Shown piece by piece: positions 42,805-51,316 of a stretch of DNA of 64,000 bases. The notes under the pieces are model-generated. The model was not told the DNA's origin and did not search any database. It saw only the letters and a program-made list of their open reading frames with translations. The first letter of the stretch is position 1, and the number at the start of each line of letters is the position of its first letter. Origin of the DNA: Desulfomonile tiedjei (GTDB lineage: Bacteria > Desulfobacterota > Desulfomonilia > Desulfomonilales > Desulfomonilaceae); assembly GCA_016212925.1 (NCBI GenBank), contig JACRDF010000002.1:1-64000 (forward strand), in the 5' to 3' direction. Both the position numbers and the translations under genes were made by a program.

Positions 42805-43219
42805 GCCCGCGAAGCTCCAGAAGTCCTGTGCTCGTATATACCCAGGCAAAGAGTAGGAAGGTCAACCCATCAACACAACGAAAGCGGGACTCCGCTAGGG
42901 AGAAAAGGTAGGTCGAGATGAACCGGTCAACATGACCGTCGAATCCGGCCCAAAACACGCCACAGGACCGGAAATCTATTCGATTTCCGGTCCTTTTTTC
43001 TTGCATGCACCTGGAAAGCAAGAGACCTCCCTCCAGAAAGATCGCACGGATCGCGCCACGAGTCCATGTGGACCCTTTTCCGCGCTCTGCGCGGTAACAA
43101 TGTAGCTTGTGCAGACCCCCCGCGTAGCTGAACGGACTGTTTTTTGACAACATCCTGCCTTGAACATAGGGCGTGTAACTGCTACGCTGGGGCAACCCTT
43201 TTGTCGAGGAGCGTTTTTC
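42805..43219. other. Intergenic region with a strong terminator and possible structured RNA
   Basis: 415 bases. The first 160 bases before the terminator contain GCGG/CCGC and GGT/ACC hairpin pieces around a GAAAGCGGGACTCCGC segment that could be a structured 3' UTR or leader, but I match it to no known riboswitch. The remainder up to DUF362 shows nothing clear. Confidence 0.4.
42965..42999 (+). terminator. Strong rho-independent terminator
   Basis: GGACCGGAAAT and ATTTCCGGTCC form a perfect 11-bp stem with a seven-base loop, followed by six T. It closes the transcript of the gene at 42433 or attenuates a leader of the DUF362 gene that begins 220 bases further. Confidence 0.9.
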
Positions 43220-44539
43220 ATGAGCAAAACCAAAGTAGCGGTAGTGCGCTATCAGACCCCGCTGGAATCGGTGAGAAAGGCCGTTGAATTGTGCCGAGGA
43301 CTCGATCACGTCCCGGCAGGGGCAAGCGTTTTCATTAAACCTAACATCGTTTTCTGGACGCAGTCGGTGGAATTCCCCAAGTGGGGGGTCATTACAACGT
43401 CTAGAGTCATTCATGACATGGTGGTCCTGCTCAAAGAGCGCGGAATTGACCGCATCACAATTGGTGAAGGGACAGTGGTCTACAATCCGAAGGACAAAGA
43501 GACTGCTGCTCACTCCCATGAAATCCTGGGCTACAATGCCTTGAAGAAGCGTTACGGAGTCCAGGTTTTGAATGTCTTAGAAAGGCCTTTTGAAAAGGTC
43601 CGCCTCGCCGATGACCTGGAGCTTAAATTTAATGCGGACTACTTGCACAGCGACTTTGTCGTCAATATTCCGGTCATGAAAACCCACGCGCAGGCTGTGG
43701 TAAGCCTGGGTATCAAGAACCTCAAAGGCATGATCGACGTCAACTCTCGGAAAAAATGTCATTCCCCGGACCTTGAAAAAGACCTTCACTATACGGTCTC
43801 GAAACTGATGAAGACCCTTCCTCCTTCATTCACGATCATTGACGGGATTTATACGAACGAGCGCGGCCCCGGGTTTGACGGCAAGATACGGCGCAGCGAT
43901 CTGCTGGTTGCGTCGCCGAACGTCTTGGCCGCGGACAAAGTGGGCGCCACGATCCTGGGACACGAGCCCTCCAAGGTTCCTCACCTGGTTCATGCCGCAA
44001 AGGACGCCAATATGCCCATCGATCTCTCGGACGTGGAAGTCGTGGGGGAGAAGATTGAGAACGTGGCCATGCGCCTTGAGCACGCGTTTAAGTACAACGA
44101 AGCCGGCACATTGCCCTTGCCCATGGAAAAGATGGGCATAAAGGGACTCGCGTACCCGAAATACGATCTTACTATCTGTACGTATTGTTCCATTTTGACC
44201 GGGATGACCCTGACGGCTGTCGCTTATGCCTGGAAGGGACAAGCGTGGGATAATGTTGAAATCCTGACAGGAAAACTGATGAAGCCCACCCCCGGCAAGA
44301 AGACCGTTCTTATAGGAAAGTGCCTTTACGAAGCGAACAAGGATAACCCGGATATCGGGAAGATGATAAGTGTCAAGACATGCCCGCCCTCGCCGGACGC
44401 AGTAGTTAAGGCGCTTCATCAGGTCGGCGTCGAAGTGAACCCTGAAATATTCAAGCATATGGACATGGCGCCGGGTTTCTTCACGAAAAAATATGAAGGT
44501 AAACCGGAGTTCGATGAATCGTTCTTCAGAATTGAATAG
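43220..44539 (+). CDS. DUF362 domain protein
   Basis: This 439-residue cytosolic protein has DUF362-type motifs: SVFIKPNIVFW near residue 40, VVNIPVMKTHAQAVVSLGIKNLKG (about 150-175), DGIYTNERGPGF (about 212-223) and SPNVLAADKVGATILG. Unlike many DUF362 proteins it carries no ferredoxin domain, although single CxxC occurs in TICTYCSIL (about 315-323). Members are frequent in anaerobes and of unknown biochemical role. GAGGAGC precedes the ATG at 43220. Confidence 0.85.
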   Translation: MSKTKVAVVRYQTPLESVRKAVELCRGLDHVPAGASVFIKPNIVFWTQSVEFPKWGVITTSRVIHDMVVLLKERGIDRITIGEGTVVYNPKDKETAAHSHEILGYNALKKRYGVQVLNVLERPFEKVRLADDLELKFNADYLHSDFVVNIPVMKTHAQAVVSLGIKNLKGMIDVNSRKKCHSPDLEKDLHYTVSKLMKTLPPSFTIIDGIYTNERGPGFDGKIRRSDLLVASPNVLAADKVGATILGHEPSKVPHLVHAAKDANMPIDLSDVEVVGEKIENVAMRLEHAFKYNEAGTLPLPMEKMGIKGLAYPKYDLTICTYCSILTGMTLTAVAYAWKGQAWDNVEILTGKLMKPTPGKKTVLIGKCLYEANKDNPDIGKMISVKTCPPSPDAVVKALHQVGVEVNPEIFKHMDMAPGFFTKKYEGKPEFDESFFRIE

Positions 44540-44694
44540 GCGGGCGAGACCGAAGCGCCAATTCATAGGTTCTTGGTGATACGGATGCGCTTCTAAGATT
44601 GTTGGACGGAACTCATGTGCTTTCCGGCAGTGGCCTGGTACCGATAATACCAGTTCGCTTTCAAACGGTGAAGACGACTTCAGATCAAAAACTG

Positions 44695-44727
44695 CACTGA
44701 CCTGGTTCCCAGGTCAGTGGCACCCAA
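44695..44727. repeat. Short hairpin repeat (GACCTGG/CCAGGTC), copy 3
   Basis: CACTGACCTGGTTCCCAGGT followed by CAGTGGCACCCAA. Upstream bases CCAGTTCGCTTTCAAACG are also shared with the region before the repeat at 41084 (GTTGGCTTTCAAACG). Confidence 0.8.
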
Positions 44728-44803
44728 CAGCCGATCAATAGCGGCCCATGTGTGCCCCTGACACGGGTTTTGCCCGGTCTGTAATCCTGCGTGCCGGTTG
44801 CTT

Positions 44804-45703
44804 TCAGTATCCGAATTCTTTGAGCTTGTACGGGTCGCGGGTCCAGCGAGGGCTCACTTTGACGAAGAGTTCAAGGTGCACGCGGCGCTCCAAAAATTCC
44901 TCGATTTTTTTGCGCGCATTAATCCCGATCCGTTTTATCATCGTACCGTTTTTCCCTATTAGTATCGCTTTCTGGCTGTCCCTTTCCACGTGAATTTCCG
45001 CGTGAATTACTACCAGGTCCTCCTTCTCCTTGAAGGATTCCACCACGACAGCGGTTTTGTAAGGGATTTCTTCCCCGGTAAGCTTCATAATCTGTTCCCG
45101 CACAATCTCGGAGACAAAAAACCTCACCGGCAAATCGCTTATCTCATCCTCAGGAAAGAGCGGCTGTCCTTCGGGCAGCAGCGCGATCAGGGTCTCAACT
45201 AAATCATCCACCCCGGACCCGTTCAGGGCGCTTATGGGGACAATGGCGGCGAAAGTGTGGGCTTTGGAAAATGCATCAATCAACGGGAGAAGAGTGGGTG
45301 GTTCGACGGTGTCTATCTTGTTGATCGCAACGACCGAGGGGGGGCGGGCGGATTTGATCAGGTCTATGATTCGGAGATCATCGTCGTGGATCTTTTCTCC
45401 CGGCTCCACCATCAACAGGATTACGTCGGCTTCCTCGAGCGATTTGACCGCGGTGGCCACCAGGGACTTATTGAGAGGGGTCTTGGCATCGTGGAACCCC
45501 GGAGTATCCTGAAACACCATCTGGACGTTCGGCAGCGTGTGAATGGCGGTGATGCGGTGCCGGGTTGTCTGGGCCTTAGGTGTAACAATTGCCACTTCCT
45601 GGCCCATTATGCGATTAACCAGGGTTGATTTGCCTACATTCGGGCGGCCGGCCACCGCGATGAAGCCGCTACGGAAAGCATTGGATTGGTCGGGAGTAGT
45701 CAT
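44804..45703 (-). CDS. era: GTPase Era
   Basis: This 299-residue protein has the G1 motif GRPNVGKST (about residues 18-26), G2 region TTRHRI, G3 DTPGFH and G4 NKID (about 130), with the C-terminal KH domain containing the GxxG loop in ILIGKNGTMIKRIG (about 235-248). Era binds the 16S rRNA 3' end during small-subunit maturation. The ATG at 45703 follows CAAGGAG; an upstream frame extension crosses the divergent tRNA-Ser gene and is rejected. It is divergent from tRNA-Ser. Confidence 0.97.
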   Translation of the reverse strand: MTTPDQSNAFRSGFIAVAGRPNVGKSTLVNRIMGQEVAIVTPKAQTTRHRITAIHTLPNVQMVFQDTPGFHDAKTPLNKSLVATAVKSLEEADVILLMVEPGEKIHDDDLRIIDLIKSARPPSVVAINKIDTVEPPTLLPLIDAFSKAHTFAAIVPISALNGSGVDDLVETLIALLPEGQPLFPEDEISDLPVRFFVSEIVREQIMKLTGEEIPYKTAVVVESFKEKEDLVVIHAEIHVERDSQKAILIGKNGTMIKRIGINARKKIEEFLERRVHLELFVKVSPRWTRDPYKLKEFGY

Positions 45704-45712
45704 GGATTCTCC

Positions 45713-45742
45713 TTGACCGTGCTGCCGATGGTGTTTTATGAT
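45713..45742 (+). promoter_or_regulatory. Sigma-70 promoter of the tRNA-Ser gene
   Basis: TTGACC (45713-45718) and TATGAT (45737-45742) with 18-base spacing, 20 bases before the mature tRNA 5' end. Confidence 0.65.
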
Positions 45743-45762
45743 ATAAAGATTGCCTCTAGTAA

Positions 45763-45855
45763 GGAGAGATGCCCGAGTGGCCGAAGGGGCGCGACTGGAA
45801 ATCGCGTGAATGCCCACAAGGTGTTCCGAGGGTTCGAATCCCTCTCTCTCCGCCA
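45763..45855 (+). tRNA. tRNA-Ser (GGA)
   Basis: This 93-base class II tRNA has an encoded CCA end. The acceptor stem is GGAGAGA/TCTCTCC with discriminator G73. The anticodon loop CTGGAAA carries GGA. A long variable arm (TGAATGCCCACAAGGTGTTCC region) and T-arm GAGGG-TTCGAAT-CCCTC are typical of serine tRNA. It reads UCC and UCU codons. Confidence 0.97.
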
Positions 45856-46004
45856 TGACTCCAAGAAGCCAGGGGTGCCCCTGGAGGGCGGCTTGGGCCT
45901 CTTGCCGGTTGACCTACGCTAACCACGCCGATTGAGCCGGTCTTAAAACTTATTATCGCTCGGGACGCGGCAGTTCTACCAAAAAGTTCTTTGCCACAAA
46001 GGCG

Positions 46005-46334
46005 TTACCGCCACCAATCATTACGATTGTAGTCGGGGAGATTGAACTCCCGATCGGTTCCGTATTCCCAGTCGTAAGGAATGGGATAGAAGGGGAAAGC
46101 TACTTCGGTAACCCTGCTCATGAACCTGTCCCACCGATACGTTTCTTGCCGCGGGACTTCCGGGTCGGTATTCTCGGAAAACCTCTGAGCCTTGTACCAC
46201 ATCCCATAATTGCCCGGCGGATAATTTCGGACAAAACGGGAATCATAATCCGCAGCCGCCCAGGCGTCCGAAGAATCGTATAGAGCGAAGCAGGCAACCA
46301 GAATCACCGCTGCTATGCAACAGATCGCTCGCAT
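46005..46334 (-). CDS. Small exported aromatic-rich protein
   Basis: This 109-residue protein has a signal peptide (about residues 1-26, ending DAWA). The mature chain is unusually rich in Tyr, Trp, Arg, Pro and Asp (for example FPFYPIPYDWEYGTD). No repeats and no family are recognised. AAAGGAGAG precedes the ATG, and a strong promoter lies upstream at 46375-46404, so it is a well-expressed stand-alone gene. Probably periplasmic or secreted. Confidence 0.65.
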   Translation of the reverse strand: MRAICCIAAVILVACFALYDSSDAWAAADYDSRFVRNYPPGNYGMWYKAQRFSENTDPEVPRQETYRWDRFMSRVTEVAFPFYPIPYDWEYGTDREFNLPDYNRNDWWR

Positions 46335-46374
46335 GGTCTCTCCTTTGATAGCCATTCGAACCAAACCCGCAGCA

Positions 46375-46404
46375 ATAATACCAGAAAAATGGTCATTCTG
46401 TCAA
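46375..46404 (-). promoter_or_regulatory. Sigma-70 promoter of the small exported protein gene
   Basis: On the minus strand TTGACA (46404-46399) and TATTAT (46380-46375) have 18-base spacing. Predicted start near 46369, 35 bases from the ATG. Confidence 0.7.
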
Positions 46405-46480
46405 TAAGTTGTAGTGATTGCCTTATGTAATTTGACAGTGTTGGGCTCGAACAATAACTTTCGGGGTCCGTGAGACGAGT

Positions 46481-47101
46481 CTATCGCAGTCGCGCGGCCT
46501 GGCGGTCCTCCATCAGCGTCCCTAGGACATCGAGCACCAATTCATGAATTTGGTCTGTCGGACGCACTCCGTCGATTCGGTGGATCAACGGATCGTTCAG
46601 CACTCGATAAATTGCGTCAACAGCCATCAAGTTTTCTTTCAGCTCAAAAGGAGAAAACCCTCCGGCCCGTTCGCTTGCGATTCGTGCGAGAGCAGTTTCC
46701 ACAGGGATTTCAATCAGAAAGGTAATATCCGCAGGGATGGCAAAATCTCGGTTTGCGGAAATAATTGCCTCAGGGCTTATGCCTCGTGCTCCTTGGTAAG
46801 CCACCGAAGAATATACATACCGGTCGCACACGACCGTGCGGCCTTCCCTCAAAGCGGGCGCTATGACTCGTTTAACGTGGTGGCGGCGGTCTTCGGTGAA
46901 AAGCCTGGCTTCTTCTTCAACAGCAGGCCGGGTCTTCATGGATTTGATCGCAAGCCCCGCGGGACTGTCCGAAGGTTCCGCGGTCAGGAGAACAGGAACA
47001 CCGGCTTTGGCCAGCCGATCCGCTAGCATTTTTGCCTGGGTGGACTTTCCGGCCCCGTCTATCCCTTCAAATACGATGAACAAGGGCGAGCGTTTGAGCA
47101 T
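46481..47101 (-). CDS. tmk: Thymidylate kinase
   Basis: This 206-residue kinase has P-loop FEGIDGAGKSTQ (about residues 10-21), the DR(Y/H) motif in VVCDRYVYSSVAYQGARG (about 92-110) and the LID/ERAGGF region (about 147-155). It phosphorylates dTMP to dTDP for DNA synthesis. The Met at 47101 gives the standard N-terminus; a longer frame to 47188 has no ribosome-binding site and exceeds the family length. The next same-strand gene upstream is a metallophosphoesterase 450 bases away. Confidence 0.95.
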   Translation of the reverse strand: MLKRSPLFIVFEGIDGAGKSTQAKMLADRLAKAGVPVLLTAEPSDSPAGLAIKSMKTRPAVEEEARLFTEDRRHHVKRVIAPALREGRTVVCDRYVYSSVAYQGARGISPEAIISANRDFAIPADITFLIEIPVETALARIASERAGGFSPFELKENLMAVDAIYRVLNDPLIHRIDGVRPTDQIHELVLDVLGTLMEDRQAARLR

Positions 47102-47550
47102 GGCAACGACTGTGTCATCAAAGCGGCGTTTCACGATACAAGTCCTTTTTTGGGCGGGAGTTGCGGCAACGCGGTAGATTTGTAGCAAGTGTCAAAAATA
47201 GTGTCCGATTGTGAGAAGTGCCTGTTGGAATTTGGTGGGTGCCGGCCTCCGTGCCGGCACAGTTCTCCCTTACAAATCAATCACGCCCCTGGCGTGACAG
47301 GGACCCCGGATCGCGGTCCGGCGCAGGCTCTGGACCCCACCGGTTCTCTTGGAGCGTGGGCGGTGCAAAAGGTCAAGAATTGTGGCAATTGGTATAAGGA
47401 GCATCTCATCAGTCCACGCTGCCATCCCGACGAAAGCCGGAATTCAGAACCCCCCGCGGAGAACGCGGACTAATAACCCTGGATTCCGGCGTTCGCCGGA
47501 ATGACGGAAAAGGCAACGACGTCAAGGTCCTGCTGCCTCAATCATCGGCC
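47102..47550. other. Intergenic region with CCGGAATGACGG-type repeat
   Basis: About 450 bases. Around 47415-47510 a diverged relative of the GTCATTCC repeat (CATCCCGACGAAAGCCGGAA ... GGATTCCGGCGTTCGCCGG, AATGACGG) is present, together with a GTGCCGGC/GCCGGCAC hairpin near 47240. No supported gene. Confidence 0.55.
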
Positions 47551-48714
47551 TTAGGAGCCTCCTTCGGTTAGCGTAAAGGACTTGAGCAGCTTTAGATCGG
47601 ATTCTTTCGTGGGCGGAACATCTGAGCCAAAGACTTCCATCGTGACCTTCTTCCCAGCCACAGTTACCAGACACCAGCCCCAATAGGCCTTTTGGGTCTC
47701 ATTCCAAGGCCAGATGATGGATGCCCGCGGGTTCTGGAATTTCCCGTCATAAAGAATCGTGTTGCGCTGTTTGTCCCACGGCGAGCCATTGAGCGGATAC
47801 AGCCGAGTAGTCAGGCCGGCTGAAACAACATGCCAGACACCTTCCACTTCCTGCACCTGAATTTGGTGCTCATGGCCGCAAAAATAAGCCGCCACGTTAT
47901 TCTTCTTGAGAAGGTCCCAGAACCTGTCCCTATCCTTGCGCCGATCAATGCCCCTCAGGTTATCGCAGGTGTACTCGGGGTCGAAAAAAGGCAGCGAATC
48001 CCACATATGCCCTCCACCAGGAAACGCCGGGGGGTGGGACGCAACAAAAGTGATCAACCCTCTTGCCTTTGCTTCGCTCAAGTCCCTGGCCAACCATTCC
48101 AGGGTCTCCTCGGAGAATGAGTTTTTTTGAGACATGGTGTAAGCGGTGAGAACCACAAAATGACAGCCGTTCATGTCAAAAGAGTAGGTTAATCCAAAAT
48201 CGGACTCCGGCCCGCCGCGGCCGGGTAGCATGTCACCCAGGACTTCTCTGAAAACTTTGAAATTCTCTTCAGCGGGGGTGTATGCGCTCGCATGCTCTGA
48301 GCATTGCTTTCGAGGAACCGATTCATCCCTTGCGATCACTTCGTGGTTGCCCGCCGTGACCGAGAACCCAATGCCCGCGTCGAGAAGCGGCTTGACTGTT
48401 TCGCGCCAATGCAGAAGCTGAATCTTGTTGCACTCCGCGACTGATGCAGCATCGCGCTTCCATCCGCCGGACATCATGTCTCCCGGGAACAGGACCAGTT
48501 TTATGGGTAGTGAACGATTCGTTGCCAATACGGCGTTGACTATCGGCTCCAAAACTTGAGAAACGCCGAAGTTATCATCGGAGCATTTGGCGGTTTTCGC
48601 TTGCCCGCGGGTATCCGAGAAAACCGCGAATCGAAAGATTTCGTCATCTGCTCCGCAAAGGGCCGGAGAAATGAGCAGCAGAAAGACAGGTACAAAAATG
48701 GCAAAGCGCTTCAT
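47551..48714 (-). CDS. Secreted calcineurin-like metallophosphoesterase
   Basis: This 387-residue exported enzyme has a signal peptide (about 1-21, ALCGAD). The binuclear metal-site blocks are in order: FAVFSDTRG (Asp about 32), FPGDMM (about 77), TAGNHEV (about 123), VASHPPAFPGGG (about 225) and CGHEHQIQ (about 286-292). It hydrolyses phosphoesters in the periplasm; the substrate is unknown. The C-terminal 60 residues form a beta-rich extension (about 330-387). It lies upstream of tmk in the same direction but 450 bases away. Confidence 0.9.
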   Translation of the reverse strand: MKRFAIFVPVFLLLISPALCGADDEIFRFAVFSDTRGQAKTAKCSDDNFGVSQVLEPIVNAVLATNRSLPIKLVLFPGDMMSGGWKRDAASVAECNKIQLLHWRETVKPLLDAGIGFSVTAGNHEVIARDESVPRKQCSEHASAYTPAEENFKVFREVLGDMLPGRGGPESDFGLTYSFDMNGCHFVVLTAYTMSQKNSFSEETLEWLARDLSEAKARGLITFVASHPPAFPGGGHMWDSLPFFDPEYTCDNLRGIDRRKDRDRFWDLLKKNNVAAYFCGHEHQIQVQEVEGVWHVVSAGLTTRLYPLNGSPWDKQRNTILYDGKFQNPRASIIWPWNETQKAYWGWCLVTVAGKKVTMEVFGSDVPPTKESDLKLLKSFTLTEGGS

Positions 48715-48781
48715 GATTTGTTTCCATCCATCTTCCCGGGTCAGATCCGCATTCCCGGATTTTCAGCGAATTGGGTTCTAT

Positions 48782-49243
48782 CTATTTGCCGCCCCTTTCA
48801 GGTTTCTGAGGAGGTTCCTCCACCACAATTTCGTTTCTGACCCAAACAGCCTCTCGGTACTTGTTTAAACGCTTGTTCAGCTCACGCTCGTATCTTCCTT
48901 TGGTGAATAGGAGTTCGTCAGGGTGCATCTGGTCCCATTTCCGGCTTTTTTCCTTCACTTCCTCTTCGATCTTTTCCTTGTATCCTTCGATGGGCCTGAT
49001 TTCCAGGTGGTAAATCGCGTACCCGGTTTTCTCGCGGCAAATATAGTAGATTCGTCCGCTGTCGGTGATTTTGATGGAGACGAGCTTTCCGGAGGTGGGG
49101 ACTTTCGTGTAAACGTTCTCATAGCGAATGCCTCGCAACCCGCCCAAGGCGTTTTCAGCCACCCCGAAATCTGCCGCGGCGTTTGCACTGATTGAAAAGC
49201 CCGCAGTCAGCATCAAGAACAACCCGATTAGTAGCGCTTTCAT
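48782..49243 (-). CDS. Exported protein of unknown function
   Basis: This 153-residue protein has a signal peptide (about residues 1-22, ISANAAADF). The mature part has a beta-rich half (about 25-85, with GRIYYICREKTGYAIYHL) and a highly charged helical half (about 88-135, KEKIEEEVKEKSRKW, KGRYERELNKRLNKYRE), and ends in a Pro-rich tail. No known domain recognised. It reads in the same direction as the metallophosphoesterase, 67 bases upstream of it, and may be co-transcribed. Confidence 0.65.
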   Translation of the reverse strand: MKALLIGLFLMLTAGFSISANAAADFGVAENALGGLRGIRYENVYTKVPTSGKLVSIKITDSGRIYYICREKTGYAIYHLEIRPIEGYKEKIEEEVKEKSRKWDQMHPDELLFTKGRYERELNKRLNKYREAVWVRNEIVVEEPPQKPERGGK

Positions 49244-49307
49244 ATTCTGCGATCTTCCTTCAGCCTTCGCGAGGATGGTACGGTTTCGGGCGCATCATTG
49301 AGACGCG

Positions 49308-50066
49308 TCACGCGAGGGCTGTTTCTATCACATCAGCGAGTTCCATGAAATTCACTTTCATTTCTTTTTCGATGTTTTTGATTTCCCCGGGTGCGTAAGA
49401 CACTCCGAAGAGCACATTTATGGTTATCCCTTTCGTGCGGCAGAAAGAAGCAAGGGACTGCTTTGTCATAACTCCGATGATGAAGGCTCCTGACCCCGCG
49501 GCCCACTGGAAGTGAGGCCCGTCACCTCCGCTATCTCCCATAACAATCACCTTTCGATGCGGGAGATTCAGTGAACGAACCAACGCATCGGTAACCCTGG
49601 CCTTGTCCTCGATCTCCAGGATCTGGTGCACATAACGGCGGTCCTTCTCGGATTCGGCAAAGGTTATCATTGGATTGGCGGCCACGACCGGCACCTCGGG
49701 CAGCAATCCTTTTTTGAATACACGCTGAAAATATGCCTGCGTATTGGTGGTATTGATCATGAACAGGATGTCGCGGCTTAGGCACCATTCAATTAGCTCA
49801 GGTACCCCTGTGTAAGTGTTGAAGGAGTGATCCAGATACGCGTCCATTTGTTCTTCGGTGAAAGGACCCGGAAGCAAACTTCTTATTTGGCGTGCGGCCT
49901 GAGACAGGGAGATCTCGTTGCCTGTATATTGGCGGAAGATGGTGGAAAGCTGTGCAGTCAGTTCCGGATAATTAAAGCTAATAGGGTCGAAGGGGCCGTT
50001 GGGCGAAAGGCACTCGCTCCAATCGGACGAGACCACCGCCTTGTATTTCGGGGCGGTTCTTATCAT
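49308..50066 (-). CDS. HAD-superfamily phosphatase
   Basis: This protein of about 252 residues of the haloacid-dehalogenase superfamily has an Asp nucleophile in VVSSDWSECLSP (about residue 14), motif II Thr in FMINTTNTQAYF (about 118-129) and motif IV in VMGDSGGDGPHF (about 192-203). The second Asp usual in motif I (DxD) is replaced (DWS), which in this superfamily often marks non-phosphatase or altered activity. The start at 50066 follows GGAGAGCC; upstream Met codons give an unlikely basic extension. It stands alone. Confidence 0.75.
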   Translation of the reverse strand: MIRTAPKYKAVVSSDWSECLSPNGPFDPISFNYPELTAQLSTIFRQYTGNEISLSQAARQIRSLLPGPFTEEQMDAYLDHSFNTYTGVPELIEWCLSRDILFMINTTNTQAYFQRVFKKGLLPEVPVVAANPMITFAESEKDRRYVHQILEIEDKARVTDALVRSLNLPHRKVIVMGDSGGDGPHFQWAAGSGAFIIGVMTKQSLASFCRTKGITINVLFGVSYAPGEIKNIEKEMKVNFMELADVIETALA

Positions 50067-50307
50067 GTGGCTCTCCATGTGCGATCTTTTCTCGATAGCG
50101 CTTCGGTCATCCGCTACCACCCGGAAGTTCCACCAGAAAAACTTCAAAAGCAACTTTTTTTCTGAAACGGACTTCCGCCAGGTTCGCAATTCGAAATACA
50201 GTGGCTTTTATTCAAGCCGAAACTTCACTTAAACGTGTTTGTGGTTGATCTTTAAAAGGATAATAGATATAATAAATGCGCACAATTACCTTTCCGGAGC
50301 AATCAGC

Positions 50308-50916
50308 ATGGCGAAATTGGAAGAATTGGCAACCCCGACCGAGCTTTTGGACGCCATTAGAGACGGAGCCCTCAAGCGAGAGTTGGTGAAGAAATACCGG
50401 ACCTCTGATCAGGAACTCGCCAAGTTCCTCCTGCCTCTTTACCGGAACGGTAAGCTAACAAAAGAAGAGTTTAACGACTTCTTCAAAGGGGTCCCCTTGC
50501 GGACGCGCGCAGCGGAAGGCGAGGGGGTTTCTTTCGAGGAGTTCAGTGAGCCGGCCACTCCGGATCTGCCCCCGTCACAAATTTTTCGAGCGTTGTCGGA
50601 AGTGGTCGAAAACCCCTCATTTGAGCTACTGGAGCCGGTTAGTCCGGCTTCCCGCGAAGAAGCACCCGCGGCCGTGGATATCTTGCCCGCGACTGACTCG
50701 GCTCCGGCAAAGGACGCCGGCAAGCAAGCCGCCACTGTATCGGAACCGGCCGCCCCAGTGCCCGGCCCGCAGGAAACCACAGGCAAGGCTGATTCAATGG
50801 CCGTTTACCCCGCGGATTCCGCCGAGGCGGGCAGCCTCCTGAACATGGTCTTTGCCAGACTGAATTCCATTGACGATCGGCTGGCGCGCATCGAGAAGAA
50901 GATCAGTTCAGTGTAG
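50308..50916 (+). CDS. Small acidic protein sharing an N-terminal helical domain with the membrane protease-like gene
   Basis: This 202-residue protein has an N-terminal helical domain (about 5-60, TELLDAIRDGALKRELVKKY ... LTKEEFNDFFKG). It aligns closely with residues 12-62 of the protein at 25684 (VLEDIRAGTPDRALREKYKL ... LTQAELEE). The middle (65-170) is a Pro/Ala/Glu-rich linker, and the end (MVFARLNSIDDRLARIEKKI) is a short coiled coil. The design suggests an adaptor. CCGGAG precedes the chosen ATG. Confidence 0.65.
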   Translation: MAKLEELATPTELLDAIRDGALKRELVKKYRTSDQELAKFLLPLYRNGKLTKEEFNDFFKGVPLRTRAAEGEGVSFEEFSEPATPDLPPSQIFRALSEVVENPSFELLEPVSPASREEAPAAVDILPATDSAPAKDAGKQAATVSEPAAPVPGPQETTGKADSMAVYPADSAEAGSLLNMVFARLNSIDDRLARIEKKISSV

Positions 50917-51003
50917 CAGCCTGTCCAAGAAACTTGGGCAAAACCTAGCAACTTTTCCAACTACGATATCGATGGGATAATAATTCTCGGCTTTCGTGGA
51001 TCG

Positions 51004-51070
51004 GGTGCCACGGCTGCCTTGGCCAGCAGTGCACTTTCATGCCAACAGAACCGCTGAGCACTGATATATA
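51004..51070 (-). repeat. MITE-like element, degenerate half copy
   Basis: GGTGCCACGGCTGCCTTGGC ... CAGCAGTGCACTTTCATGCC and ACAGAACCGCTGAGCACTGA resemble the reverse complement of the 11561-11665 element, including the GTGCCACTGCTGGC and AACTTTCGAGAATC parts, with many changes. Confidence 0.4.
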
Positions 51071-51105
51071 GCAGTTGCCACAATTTTTGTCCGATTTGCA
51101 GGCAC

Positions 51106-51215
51106 TACATTCCGTCATTCCTGCGATCCTCAAGTTTACCCCGGTGAAAACCGGGGCAGGAATCCAGTCCCCCGTCCCGCGGGATTTCCTGGGTTCCCGC
51201 TTTCGCGGGAACGAC
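51106..51215 (+). repeat. GTCATTCCTGCGATCC-type repeat, copy 2
   Basis: TACATTCCGTCATTCCTGCG ... TACCCCGGTGAAAACCGGGG, CAGGAATCCAG and TTCCCGCTTTCGCGGGAACG. Matches 41084-41193 with about 85 percent identity by eye. Confidence 0.85.
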
Positions 51216-51316
51216 AGGCGTTATGAAGCTCTGGCAAAGTGGGCCCCGTCGATACAGTCTGAAAACCATACTGATAATCTTGTGGCCAAAGGGACATTAC
51301 TCCGGCAACCGGAGTA

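Larger units (their letters stand above)
50917..51316. other. Repeat-containing intergenic region
   Basis: 400 bases with a degenerate MITE-like copy (about 51004-51070) and the GTCATTCC repeat (51106-51215). No gene. Confidence 0.55.

Noticed and set aside
42830-42964. Resemblance to a GEMM (cyclic-di-GMP/cGAMP) riboswitch (GGCAAAG, GAAAG and GGGAC pieces)
   Set aside because: The pieces do not fall into the required stems; the similarity is too weak to name a class.
47189-47473. A 94-codon ORF with several cysteines
   Set aside because: It runs through hairpins of a dispersed repeat and lacks a ribosome-binding site.
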